From contig DAIESZ010000038.1 of NCBI GenBank assembly GCA_027346035.1, positions 1-12,060 of the forward strand: 12,060 nt of DNA, read 5' to 3'. The DNA is from Propionibacteriaceae bacterium (lineage in GTDB: Bacteria; Actinomycetota; Actinomycetes; Propionibacteriales; Propionibacteriaceae). Below are positions 10,601 through 12,060 of the stretch, piece after piece. Positions within the stretch are counted from its first letter, which is position 1, and each line of letters opens with the position of its first letter. The notes beneath the pieces were generated by a model. The model worked only from the letters and a program-made list of their open reading frames with translations, was not told where the DNA came from and did not search any database. The position numbers and the translations under genes are program-made.

Positions 10601-12060
10601 CACGCGTGAACGTGGATCTGATCGCTTACCCCGGCCACTCTGTGACTTTCACCGCGACAGCGGGCAACAATGCTTATCTCGATCTGCGGACCTGGGTGCG
10701 CGACCCGTCCGTCACCGACCCGGCCACGACCGGCACTCCGCAGACGCCGTACGTCGTCACGATCGGCAGCCTCCTCGCGGGCAACAACCTTGACGTCCGG
10801 CTGCAGGCAAGCCGCTACAGCACCGCGCCAGCGCCGCTGCCAGGGGTGGCCGTCAGTGCCATCAACGGGACGGACCCAAGCGGCAATTTCTACACGTTCT
10901 ACTGGCCGGACAACCCCACCTGCGCCGCCTCGCCATCCGCGTGCCAGTTCATCCCGGGAGTGGGCAGCTCCGACGATCACCCCATCGCGAGCACCTACAC
11001 CTTCACCACCCTCGACTCGGGCTCGGGCACGCCGAACGGCAGCATCACCGTCGCCGCGGCCGACGACTCCGCCACTGCCACCCGGATCAACGTCATCGGC
11101 CTGGTGTCGGTGCACCAGTCCGGCAACCTCAACGTCGACACCAACGGTTTCATCACCCTCACCGAGACGGCGTCCGACAGCATCGCCACGCGGGTCGTCG
11201 TCGACCAGGCCGTCAGCCCGGTGGTGGCCGGCTTCGTCACCTTCGTCGACGTGGTCGTCCCGGTCGGGAGCATCGACATGCGGCTCGGGCTGGTGCGCTC
11301 CACGGACGACGACGTGACGCTCACCTCGCCGGCCTCCATCGTCGACGCACCGGTCGGGTCAGGGGCGCCGCCGATCACCGGCTCGCCGAGCGCCAACGTC
11401 GTCGGCGTCAACATCACCATGACCGCCGGCACCGACGGACCGGGCAGTATCGGCACCGACACCAACTTCGTCGAGATCGACTCGTCGTACGACCGCTTCG
11501 GTGTCGTCAACGCGACGGCGGCGGGGGTCATCCGCCTCACCGAAACCCCGAGCACGCCTGCGGGCAACTACGCGCGACCCGGTGACCTGCACGTCGGCAC
11601 GATCAGCACCTGTGTCCGCTCGACCCTCACGACCTGCGCCGACATCACCCTGACGACCACCGACGGCTCGATCCTCGACGGTCACAACGCCGGCGCGGGC
11701 GGCACGACGGTGAACGTCGTCGGCAACACCATCGACCTGCTCGCCGTCGGCGGCGGCATCGGGACGTTCACCACCGCGGCGTCCGGTGTCTTCACCGGCG
11801 ACCTCAAGCTCGACTCCGCCGCAGGCTCCGGCTGCGCCAGCACCTTCACGCTCGACTGGTTCAAGGCGACCGCCGCCCAGCGCGCCGTCACCGCCACCTG
11901 CGACATCGCGGCGCAGGCTGACACGAGCATCTATCTCACCGAACTCGCCGGGCCGGCGAACCTGCTGCTCGTCCACTCCGGCCTCGCCGGGGCCGGCGAC
12001 GTGCGGGTGACGACGACCGAGACCGGCGTCGAGGGCAACGACATCCTCGTCCTCCACGAC
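1..12060 (+). CDS. Interior of a giant beta-strand-repeat adhesin-like surface protein (partial at both ends)
   Basis: The frame starting at base 1 has no stop in 4020 codons. The protein's true start and end lie outside the window. Composition is dominated by Ala, Gly, Thr, Ser, Val and Asp, with few Lys and only about 23 Cys, nearly all in close pairs. At least 37 strands of the form V-x-V-x-A recur, most often every 51-57 residues, each followed by a Gly/Ala-rich half with the pattern GG-x-x-AG-V. Non-repeat modules interrupt the array: two blocks of TGD-type modules, a pair of CBM5/12-like modules, and a different solenoid-like C-terminal part. Such architecture is known from very large secreted or surface-attached bacterial adhesin-like proteins; extracellular location and adhesion are inferred. 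No signal peptide, sortase motif, secretion domain or catalytic motif is visible. Strong G/C bias at third positions across the whole length supports this frame. The existence of the gene is near certain; its function is uncertain. Confidence 0.96.
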   Translation, partial: MAVNVFPDVTTTATVASSATSRTFLDATGAMSVTAVASLDPLNLATNLGPELQGPVDTVLNKIGWSHPSIVFSNIAASGAAASGDGAVAGSFIVNVWNRTTHAAIGDGARIDQTAAPSLTQSLTVHAEDVVTELNISGSLGLSTGDAGVGVALIVAVVNRDVRATLGSGVLAKAGGDVTVSAMSREPLLNVAASGGASSEAGVAGSIIVVVINQGSGDPGTYAGIASSSGAPTTVLARGNLTVSASDNIAADGSTVKTGLYSGAAAFGSSAGVGIAAVVLIRTSPVEATVGSNATIGGLALTGGTVTGVIVSAAQAADLQLVAVSGAAGGDAGVAGSAVVDVYTDTTTASIGDQSTVNATNSGASSLQDVVISATDHTSLLAIAGGIAAGGDAGIGAGADVEVLTKTTSATTGSTVTINAARNVTVVADNTETITSISAGAAFSGEVAISVNAAVSVYKFTAVASLGADNVVTAGGSVVVNANDSLTLDVVAGNVSASGSVAAGAAVAVPVVTKTVSATVGAGSTVTANCTVGSGASTNAGGHTTTTPDLRFDPRRAVAYLGNPNSIYIPGASAFYTEGQRVIYDNGGGADIVGLNGGSASGQGDVYYIHFLTAGQDYVQLLANRGPPSTSNPVLALSLPSSGLMGENQRLVPADQASVAQDRSPRFNPTWDVSGNTITLPYDISGLATGDPVVYSSGGGTPIGGLLDGHVYYVIVVTPTDLINGTHGPTIELAATKCAATGASADCGGQSGTVTALTLDGSKATGTSHSIVLQGQQPSASGASLNPATASLDTITGFHGIAVTATSSDLLATVGVSAGFSGSAAVNLSGSIAVLTTTTIAHIGDSATLDSHGDLRVTAGETFHQLGIAATIAVAGSVGAGAGAAVRVVTLDTEATIGNFASLTSTGDTIIAARTDDSVISVAASVGGGADAGISGVANVTLLTTTTRAGTRSDADLAAGTDTSTGTGVSITAGNNVLVSASDATELTGVTATLGGGFYAGIGIGVDVTIVHKDTEARIGTSSSITANVNGSALADGVYDGTESDSGFTAPTGFHGVAVQSTSSEHLFGLTASIGGGIAGISGSVGVHLVTSVTKAFVDSGSTVTTGGAVTVAAADDLRALTIAVGFAGGVVGATGAVDIGVADTTVQAYLGDKSSVSATGAVEVLAMGRHHLVTVAASVGGGAVGIAASVSVWTVGTAPTATYSDTGTTPPAWSSATKYGKGDVVSYGGKTYAAINAVGPSSTPPSTDTTNWSLRTTDALTTGGADNAGHADSTTSGTSTGVNNSIDSTQTNDRGTWVGGTSYVKNDQVQYTLTTTGSATLSTDGVTLTCSSCTFVTDGFQSGDTVTVSGPWGDVQASIIALTATTMTFGAALPATTGTVSVTVSRTDYYLARVDNSANLSPATDTTDWERVSASSVKLNGYLAGGKSSAMTSVTTGTTSNVAGALASTTVPDGISAYIGGTVTSGAQVHVTAWDDLKVTGVTGTVAGGLGALGASVLVLNVGVPVNAGIGRFGSITAGSGSTSDVAVSATSTETVNGIAFGGGVGAVSIGAQVVVINDSSSQAAHIDGGASVLGAGGGVSVGATANRSVTALAIGGGIGGAAAGAAVAVAIVSGDTTATVGADPVSAPNATCGTSAAPTCVTFGGQTTSVSGLKVSATDTTPVEANSYAVQAGLAAGIAGSVAVAQFSGVTRASSAATGSVGSGGVTVSAIGNHGDVTANTLGVGVGGFGGVIFSLAQARNGRSTVALVRAGSLATTGTASVTASATNKATASAPGGTAGLGALAVMLPSAYISGATSATVNGAITGASSATISADAENSAYAWVAVAAVSVAGGSGAYADAQVQASADITAGIGSTGTITTTGSLSISASTDGPDNNKAYAKAIAGGVGLAGNANIMVANADVAGSVHAFLDGTATAGAGSCTTNGVAHTGVCVSATSIDSAEADSVVVSGSLGLGLGVVDETASVSAGATTGATGGSTASVSSSGDVTFDSLSANTASTDAVVVSGGTVGGSAAVPTATVAGETRAEFDGTVSSAAGLTVKAVGVNTATATATPVAVGLLAGAGANAIALIASTADVTAAVGQGSVTVGADGVSVTANGTNTATASANGGGGGGVAITAMLPDAQIEASVSASFDAVMPVTGASSLSVEAIGANTATATALAVSIGLGAGTGVRSQALVGSSATVSASVGADAVVRVGSGGATVSATATDSATAGSRGGSGGGVAIGAMLARAEDRGGASALFSGTFAAGSSLAVTATGNDSASSTVLVVAIGLAAGAGASACATVGGPNSIATGDCGFTSLPVTDNGTGGAVTAAITSGAQVTAPGAAVSVHATHTESVSVSNHGGAGGAIGVAVLNSYSQIRGTTTADVGAGVTIGSDAARVGSLSVRAEDTATATSESILGAGGVIAGGGSYAQSSVTPTVSAYIGVAGTAQTIRLTGDLTVSALSHRAESNATAKSYGGGGVQVGVAYATVTTAPTVTAYLAKGVDAATDGAVSISAKALSDASGGPLPDFYSATGTHPVLQPDGSTAYQANVDLSNSPTDLTANSVYFQSHGLQTGDTVLYTGTSIGGLTNLRVYTVIAVDADHLAFGDTFATGSIDSSDLTGTSGVDPTRDMIRFAQPHNFHTGDQVVLSGSYGFGGLAAGGIAYVRVVDDYRIQLYSTLAAAQAAAVSFAPTAASGTTITVGNSFAPGERVNYLAPAPVSFDADSVDVGGYDSSTYSFPTDTNANTIMVAPVLSVSHDSNGNVNGVTFGPNPFTAGERVQYLGQGSTVGGLVSGHYYYVIAVDQYRIQLAATRYQATTHTYTYSCGNSTCTGTDNPVAIAISAPSGGTQELVPAPLSGLVSGETYVATAVSSSSLSLAPILSYDAFGNAVAGSPITVSANETYTSTRGTTFTEQVIFGTQTLWASGMHLAASPSSTPPVDALSIDLGSVSAGNYMLQAPADPTDPNAQPSSLRDLTPPPGDGNSEASAAGGGGGAVSVNVPTADAYSTPVSTAYLAGTVVAGGDVTVSSNVVTDTTAWVTNGSGGVIAVGVANASVTINSTSTALVGGLVGPAGSGISGDSTSTQVDGSGASIASGGNVAVLASSNHTSMDHSNSSGGGLVGAYTASADTTVTDTTASAFGANANVSGDTVRFDATSGGTTNLYTHAVMGALFGGTDTKPVRSVTSRDVVLLDGLANSLGSITGHYGVDVRAHQGDWNTNVDEHSACYCIGPSHHSGSDTYVFDSLVYAHHGVVVHAGPRLITQTSGFTYLTRNASGPATPLVLIDNPNAENLALYVQGENAGSLTDKGNAIGDTQNRLVSWYSDVVVNSGPDPYLLIDSSGHVVKAVNVTVNGVATPDVGTGYTSTITVGDIVNSNKGDIWMASAGGAISGGTCVDPNAICPSGSNHYWGTFTFHQNFRTVAILNNSNLDIVVQNVDVIDETSQPHVTLTTGNTAVTVKFDLVQDVNPSLVVIDNTGESTLHLNGTITNPIGETDVRALLGDILSGTARGATVSSVDAHTQLIVSNVVHLDSQTASLGSSTARVNVDLIAYPGHSVTFTATAGNNAYLDLRTWVRDPSVTDPATTGTPQTPYVVTIGSLLAGNNLDVRLQASRYSTAPAPLPGVAVSAINGTDPSGNFYTFYWPDNPTCAASPSACQFIPGVGSSDDHPIASTYTFTTLDSGSGTPNGSITVAAADDSATATRINVIGLVSVHQSGNLNVDTNGFITLTETASDSIATRVVVDQAVSPVVAGFVTFVDVVVPVGSIDMRLGLVRSTDDDVTLTSPASIVDAPVGSGAPPITGSPSANVVGVNITMTAGTDGPGSIGTDTNFVEIDSSYDRFGVVNATAAGVIRLTETPSTPAGNYARPGDLHVGTISTCVRSTLTTCADITLTTTDGSILDGHNAGAGGTTVNVVGNTIDLLAVGGGIGTFTTAASGVFTGDLKLDSAAGSGCASTFTLDWFKATAAQRAVTATCDIAAQADTSIYLTELAGPANLLLVHSGLAGAGDVRVTTTETGVEGNDILVLHD
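1651..1872 (+). other. TGD/GGL-type beta module, copy 1 (residues 551-624)
   Basis: Lead RFDPRRAV, then a predicted strand NSIYIPG, the turn-strand TEGQRVIYDNGG, an IVGLNGG equivalent to the usual IGGL, and VYYIHFLTAGQDYVQLLAN, matching the pattern F/L-x-TGD-x-V-x-Y ... GGL-x-x-G-x-x-YYV-I-x-V-D ... I-x-LA seen in the other copies. It is diverged: TEGQ replaces TGD and there is a longer loop before the YY strand. The same pattern is common, from memory, in giant bacterial repeat proteins, but I cannot attach a reliable family name. Function is unknown; a small all-beta domain is likely. Confidence 0.6.
1873..1995 (+). other. Linker between TGD modules with a Q-x-LVPA motif
   Basis: Pro/Ser-rich stretch (RGPPSTSNPVLALSLPSSG) followed by ENQRLVPADQASVAQDRSP. 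The motif Q-x-LVPA recurs at about 8518-8535 (QELVPAPLSG) in the second module block, which suggests it is a regular element of the module family and not a random spacer. No domain is recognised. Confidence 0.4.
1996..2211 (+). other. TGD/GGL-type beta module, copy 2 (residues 666-737)
   Basis: The best-conserved copy in this block. It has the lead RFNPTWDV, a strand NTITLPYDISG, the core ATGDPVVYSSGGGTPIGGL, then LDGHVYYVIVVTPTDL and IELAATK. Length is about 72 residues. It is followed at once by a Cys pair (bases 2212 and 2239, nine residues apart). Copies 1 and 2 together with flanks make an insertion of about 269 residues in a single 54-residue repeat unit (strand at 1432 to strand at 2401). 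The relation to copies 3-7 at 7657-8625 is clear from the shared motif order; function is unknown. Confidence 0.7.
2212..2400 (+). other. Cys-paired loop and return linker to repeat array
   Basis: Residues 738-800. Contains CAATGASADC, a likely disulfide hairpin, then Gly/Ser/Thr-rich strands (GTVTALTLDGSKATG, SHSIVLQG) and a QQPSASGAS linker that leads into TITGFHGIAV, the first strand of array B. The element TGFHGIAV has a close match, TGFHGVAV, at about base 3154, so it is a recurring lead-in to this repeat type. Confidence 0.4.
2401..3600 (+). repeat. Beta-strand repeat array B (residues 801-1200)
   Basis: Seven V-x-V-x-A-type strands start at bases 2401, 2563, 2725, 2929, 3169, 3328 and 3487. 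The intervals are 54, 54, 68, 80, 53 and 53 residues. Four of six are 53-54, which fixes the basic unit length. The 68 and 80 units carry polar Asp/Ser/Thr-rich loops (TRSDADLAAGTDTSTG; VYDGTESDSGFTAPTG) before the closing strand. Gly-rich halves such as GGGIAGISGSVGV follow each strand. The final unit (from 3487) is broken after SVWTVGTAPTATYSD by the CBM-like pair and resumes at about base 4366 (ISAYIGGTVTSG). Confidence 0.85.
3640..3768 (+). other. CBM5/12-like (ChiC-type) carbohydrate-binding module, copy 1 (residues 1214-1256)
   Basis: The motif order fits the family-5/12 chitin/cellulose-binding fold: opening Trp (base 3640, W1214), W-x5-Y-x-x-GDVVSY-x-GK-x-Y, then a loop with Pro residues (SSTPPSTDTTNW) closing at a second Trp (base 3757, W1253). 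Length of about 43 residues is normal for the family. The tandem aromatic pair after the central strand, which binds ligand in classical chitinase modules, is replaced by YAAINAVG, so sugar binding cannot be assumed; phage tail and adhesin proteins use similar variants. It sits in a loop of a beta-strand repeat unit and not at a protein end. Fold assignment is fairly confident; ligand is unknown. Confidence 0.72.
3769..3891 (+). other. Ser/Thr/Asn-rich linker between the two CBM-like modules
   Basis: Residues 1257-1297 read TTDALTTGGADNAGHADSTT followed by a stretch rich in Ser, Thr, Asn and Gln. It is low complexity and likely flexible. It could space the two modules. No motif is recognised. 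Confidence 0.5.
3892..4236 (+). other. CBM5/12-like module, copy 2, split by an inserted domain (residues 1298-1412)
   Basis: The first half is W-VGGTSYVKNDQVQY (Trp at base 3892). The second half is DYYLARVDNSANLSPATDTT followed by DWERV (Trp at base 4228). Joined, these halves give the same W-x-x-x-x-x-Y-x-x-x-x-x-V-x-Y ... YYLA ... P-x-TDTT-x-W order as copy 1. The two Trp are 112 residues apart; after removing the 76-residue insertion (3937-4164) the spacing falls to 36, close to 39 in copy 1. The split falls just after the strand ending VQY, a loop position in this fold. TDTT-x-W is shared by both copies. Confidence 0.65.
3937..4164 (+). other. Small beta domain with CSSC motif, inserted in CBM-like copy 2
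   Basis: About 76 residues, 1313-1388. Order: a Thr-rich strand (TLSTDGVTLT), a CSSC pair (Cys codons at 3991 and 4000), DGFQSGDTVTVSGPWGDVQA, IIALTATTMTFGAALPA, TGTVSVTVSR. The pattern GF-x-x-GDTVTVSG ... I-x-x-(V/L)TATT-x-T(F/L) is, from memory, frequent in phage structural proteins and large surface proteins as a small beta domain. It also echoes the GD core of the TGD modules elsewhere in this protein. It has no known activity. The CSSC could form a tight disulfide or be a metal or redox motif; nothing else in the segment supports a redox role. Confidence 0.55.
4348..5283 (+). repeat. Beta-strand repeat array C (residues 1450-1761)
   Basis: Before it, 4237-4347 is a Ser/Thr/Gly linker (SSVKLNGYLAGGKSS, then TTGTTSN). 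The array completes the interrupted unit with ISAYIGGTVTSGAQVHVTA. Strands start at 4408, 4579, 4741, 4963 and 5122, with intervals 57, 54, 74 and 53 residues, then 54 to the next array. The 74-residue unit has an extra loop with a Cys pair (bases 4900 and 4924; NATCGTSAAPTC). Gly-rich halves include GGGVGAVSIGAQVVV and GGGIGGAAAGAAVAVAI. Confidence 0.82.
5284..6999 (+). repeat. Repeat array D: strictly alternating short and long beta-strand units (residues 1762-2333)
   Basis: Strands start at 5284, 5437, 5602, 5803, 5971, 6124, 6289, 6448, 6616 and 6769. Unit lengths in order are 51, 55, 67, 56, 51, 55, 53, 56, 51 and 77 residues. Taking the 67 and 77 as units with Cys-loop insertions, the order is short, long, repeated five times. 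Short units share GG-x-x-GG-x-AI-x-AMLP-x-A-like cores (MLPSA at 5365, MLPDA at 6370, MLARA at 6697) and end in A-x-(F/V)-x-G. Long units share GL-x-AGAG cores and usually end near A-x-VG. Many strands are followed by N-T/K-ATA-x-A. Extra loops hold Cys pairs at 5773/5806 and 6859/6901. This points to duplication of a two-unit block of about 107 residues. A hexaglycine run lies at 6337-6354. Confidence 0.82.
7000..7560 (+). repeat. Beta-strand repeat array E (residues 2334-2520)
   Basis: Strands start at 7000 (VSVHA), 7171 (LSVRA), 7339 (LTVSA) and 7501 (VSISA), 57, 56 and 54 residues apart. Cores are GGAGGAIGVAVLNSYS, GAGGVIAGGGSYAQSS and YGGGGVQVGVAYATVTT, each followed by a T-x-x-(A)-x-(I/L) strand and the turn. 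The alternation of array D is no longer evident here. The last unit is broken straight after its V-x-V-x-A strand by the second module block. Confidence 0.8.
7657..7800 (+). other. TGD/GGL-type beta module, copy 3 (residues 2553-2600)
   Basis: NSVYFQSHGLQTGDTVLYTG, then TSIGGL-TNLRVYTVIAVDADHLAFGDTF. All landmarks are present: strand, H-G-L-x-TGD, V-x-Y, IGGL, YxVI-x-VD and a closing strand. At 48 residues it is the shortest clean copy and defines the minimal module. The preceding 7561-7656 is a linker (SATGTHPVLQPDGSTAYQAN) ahead of the module strand. Confidence 0.68.
7861..8040 (+). other. TGD/GGL-type beta module, copy 4 (residues 2621-2680)
   Basis: DMIRFAQPHNFHTGDQVVLS, then FGGLAAGGIAYVRVVDDYRI and QLYSTLAAAQAAAVSFAP. 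Landmarks H-x-F-x-TGD-x-V, GGL, YV-x-VVD and I-QL are present, with the tail STLAAAQAAAV that in this module type usually marks the last strand and exit. Confidence 0.66.
8062..8223 (+). other. Degenerate TGD-type beta module, copy 5 (residues 2688-2741)
   Basis: TITVGNSFAPGERVNYLAP opens like the family (F-x-PGERV-x-Y), but the middle is replaced by SFDADSVDVGGYDSSTYSFP before NTIMVA closes it. The GGL/YYV core is reduced to VGGYDSSTYSF. It may be a decayed copy or a fusion of two half modules; SFDADSVDV resembles the RFDP/RFNP lead of copies 1 and 2. Confidence 0.45.
8269..8421 (+). other. TGD/GGL-type beta module, copy 6 (residues 2757-2807)
   Basis: VTFGPNPFTAGERVQYLGQG, then STVGGLVSGHYYYVIAVDQY and RIQLAATRYQA. 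This is a near-ideal copy in which TAGERV replaces TGD-x-V. It closely matches copy 2 in the GGL-x-x-G-H-x-YYVI segment despite lying 6 kb away. It is followed by a Cys pair (bases 8446 and 8461, CGNSTC), just as copy 2 is followed by one. Confidence 0.68.
8482..8625 (+). other. Degenerate TGD-type module, copy 7 (residues 2828-2875)
   Basis: VAIAISAPSGGTQELVPAPL, then SGLVSGETYVATAVSSSSLS and LAPILSYD. The GL-x-SGE-x-Y-VA-x-AV-x-x-x-x-L-x-LA order is retained but the TGD turn is lost and replaced by Q-ELVPA, matching the Q-x-LVPA element at 1951-1962. It is the last member of the block. Confidence 0.5.
8626..8930 (+). other. Linker and beta segment between module block and repeat array F
   Basis: Residues 2876-2977. 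It begins with predicted strands (GSPITVSANETYTSTRGT, FTEQVIFGTQTLWASGMHLA), then a Ser/Pro linker, ALSIDLGSVSAGNYMLQAP, and a Pro/Asp-rich run (PADPTDPNAQPSSLRDLTPP) that looks disordered. The next bases (8941-8955) encode a Gly-rich core that restarts the repeat. No family is recognised. Confidence 0.4.
8931..9525 (+). repeat. Beta-strand repeat array F (residues 2978-3175)
   Basis: Restarts with SAAGGGGGAVSVNVPTADAY. Strands V-x-V-x-S/A start at 9046, 9268 and 9424, intervals 74 and 52 residues. The 74-residue unit has a Gly/Ser loop (LVGPAGSGISGDSTSTQ) but no Cys. Cores include NGSGGVIAVGVANASVTI and NSSGGGLVGAYTASADT. This is the end of the roughly 54-residue repeat in this window. Confidence 0.75.
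9526..10215 (+). other. Non-repetitive beta-rich segment downstream of the arrays (residues 3176-3405)
   Basis: The 54-residue rhythm stops here. Predicted strands include RDVVLLDGLAN, YGVDVRAH, DTYVFDSLVYAHHGVVVHAG, TPLVLIDNPNAENLALYVQG, RLVSWYSDVVVN, DPYLLIDSSG, AVNVTVNGV and GDIWMASAGG. The residue mix is broader (more Tyr, His, Trp, Leu, Asn) than upstream. Similar segments follow repeat arrays in other giant bacterial surface proteins as I remember them, but no named domain can be given. A Cys pair lies at 10156/10177. From about 9960 the codons become less G/C-ending. Confidence 0.5.
9586..9741 (+). other. His/Cys-rich patch, possible metal site (residues 3196-3247)
   Basis: Within 52 residues there are eight His (codons at 9586, 9610, 9643, 9673, 9676, 9721, 9724, 9739) and two Cys (9652, 9658) in the order H-x-x-C-x-C-x(4)-HH ... 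HH-x(4)-H. The rest of the protein is poor in both. A metal-binding site is one reading; a C-x-C disulfide in an ordinary loop with incidental His is the alternative. No known metal-binding family signature is matched. Confidence 0.4.
10216..10704 (+). other. Beta-rich module with FRTVAILNNS...NPIGET motifs (residues 3406-3568)
   Basis: Order: FHQNFRTVAILNNSNLDIVV, QNVDVID, a strand pair around VTVKFDLVQD, NPSLVVIDNTGESTLHLNG, TITNPIGETDVRALLGDILS, then LIVSNVVHLDS and VNVDLIAYPG. The spacing of I-x-N and N-PIG-x-T turns suggests a right-handed beta-helix-like solenoid. It resembles segments seen near the C-terminal side of other giant repeat proteins from memory; no domain name is certain. 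Several A/T-ending codons occur here. Confidence 0.45.
10705..11100 (+). other. Beta-rich connector with Cys pair (residues 3569-3700)
   Basis: Contains TPYVVTIGSLLAGNNLDVRL, GVAVSAINGTDPSGNFYTFY, a Cys pair (codons 10921 and 10942; PTCAASPSACQF), STYTFTTLDSGSGTPNGSIT and a strand ATRINVIG that leads into the next repeat. No family is recognised. Confidence 0.4.
11101..12060 (+). repeat. Second repeat type: solenoid-like units of about 126-133 residues (residues 3701-4020, continues)
   Basis: Landmarks recur in order: I-x-LTE(T/L) at 11152, 11530 and 11929 (126 then 133 residues apart), then a strand run with V/I-x-V, D-(V/I)-x-LT(S/T), SI(V/L)D-x-x-x-x-G, NVVG-x-x-I, a G-x-IGT turn (about 11443 and 11755) and a (V/L)-(E/K)-(I/L)DS strand. 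The third unit runs off the window end. Periodic G-x-I and L-x-L-x-(D/T) strands are typical of filamentous-haemagglutinin-like beta-solenoids; that fold is inferred. Cys pairs at 11611/11635 and 11833/11899 sit in loops of the second unit. Confidence 0.62.

Noticed and set aside
12034..12060. GNDILVLHD at the window end as an RTX-type calcium-binding nonapeptide.
   Set aside because: Only a single partial match. The GGxGxDx-L-x repeat series needed for RTX is absent, and the segment fits the third solenoid unit.
1..12060. A gene fusion or misassembly joining several genes.
   Set aside because: Module changes occur without any frame change, stop codon, start-like junction or long direct DNA repeat, and the same module families recur on both sides of the changes.

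Overview
The whole window is the interior of one giant protein gene. The + strand frame beginning at base 1 runs without a stop through all 4020 codons. It has no credible start or end here, so the protein is longer than 4020 residues (roughly 0.4 MDa for this piece). There is no intergenic DNA, promoter, terminator, RNA gene, mobile element or CRISPR array. Other long open frames on both strands are by-products of the very high GC content and the repeated GCC/GGC/GTC/ACC codons.

Base composition is very GC-rich, and nearly all third codon positions are G or C. This suggests a high-GC bacterium. An actinobacterium is a reasonable guess, but no lineage marker is visible and other high-GC phyla remain possible. 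The protein is rich in Ala, Gly, Thr, Ser, Val and Asp, and poor in Lys and Cys. It is built from beta-strand repeats, as in giant secreted or surface adhesin-like proteins (the class often annotated as 'beta strand repeat-containing protein'). The signal peptide and any anchoring domain lie outside the window.

Layout: (1) bases 1-1620, array A of beta-strand repeats; (2) 1651-2211, two 'TGD...GGL..G..YYV' modules; (3) 2401-3600, array B; (4) 3640-4236, two CBM5/12-like modules, the second split by an inserted 76-residue domain; (5) 4348-5283, array C; (6) 5284-6999, array D, in which short and long units strictly alternate; (7) 7000-7560, array E; (8) 7657-8625, five more TGD-type modules; (9) 8626-8930, a linker; (10) 8931-9525, array F; (11) 9526-11100, non-repetitive beta-rich segments, including a His/Cys-rich patch and a stretch of relaxed codon use; (12) 11101-12060, a different solenoid-like repeat of about 126-133 residues that continues past the end.

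The basic repeat has a modal length of 51-57 residues and ends in a V-x-V-x-A strand. Larger modules (TGD blocks, CBM-like pair) and small Cys-paired loops appear to be carried as insertions in single repeat units. The picture is a very long fibre-like scaffold displaying binding modules at intervals. The role in adhesion or glycan contact is inferred from architecture and not shown by the sequence.
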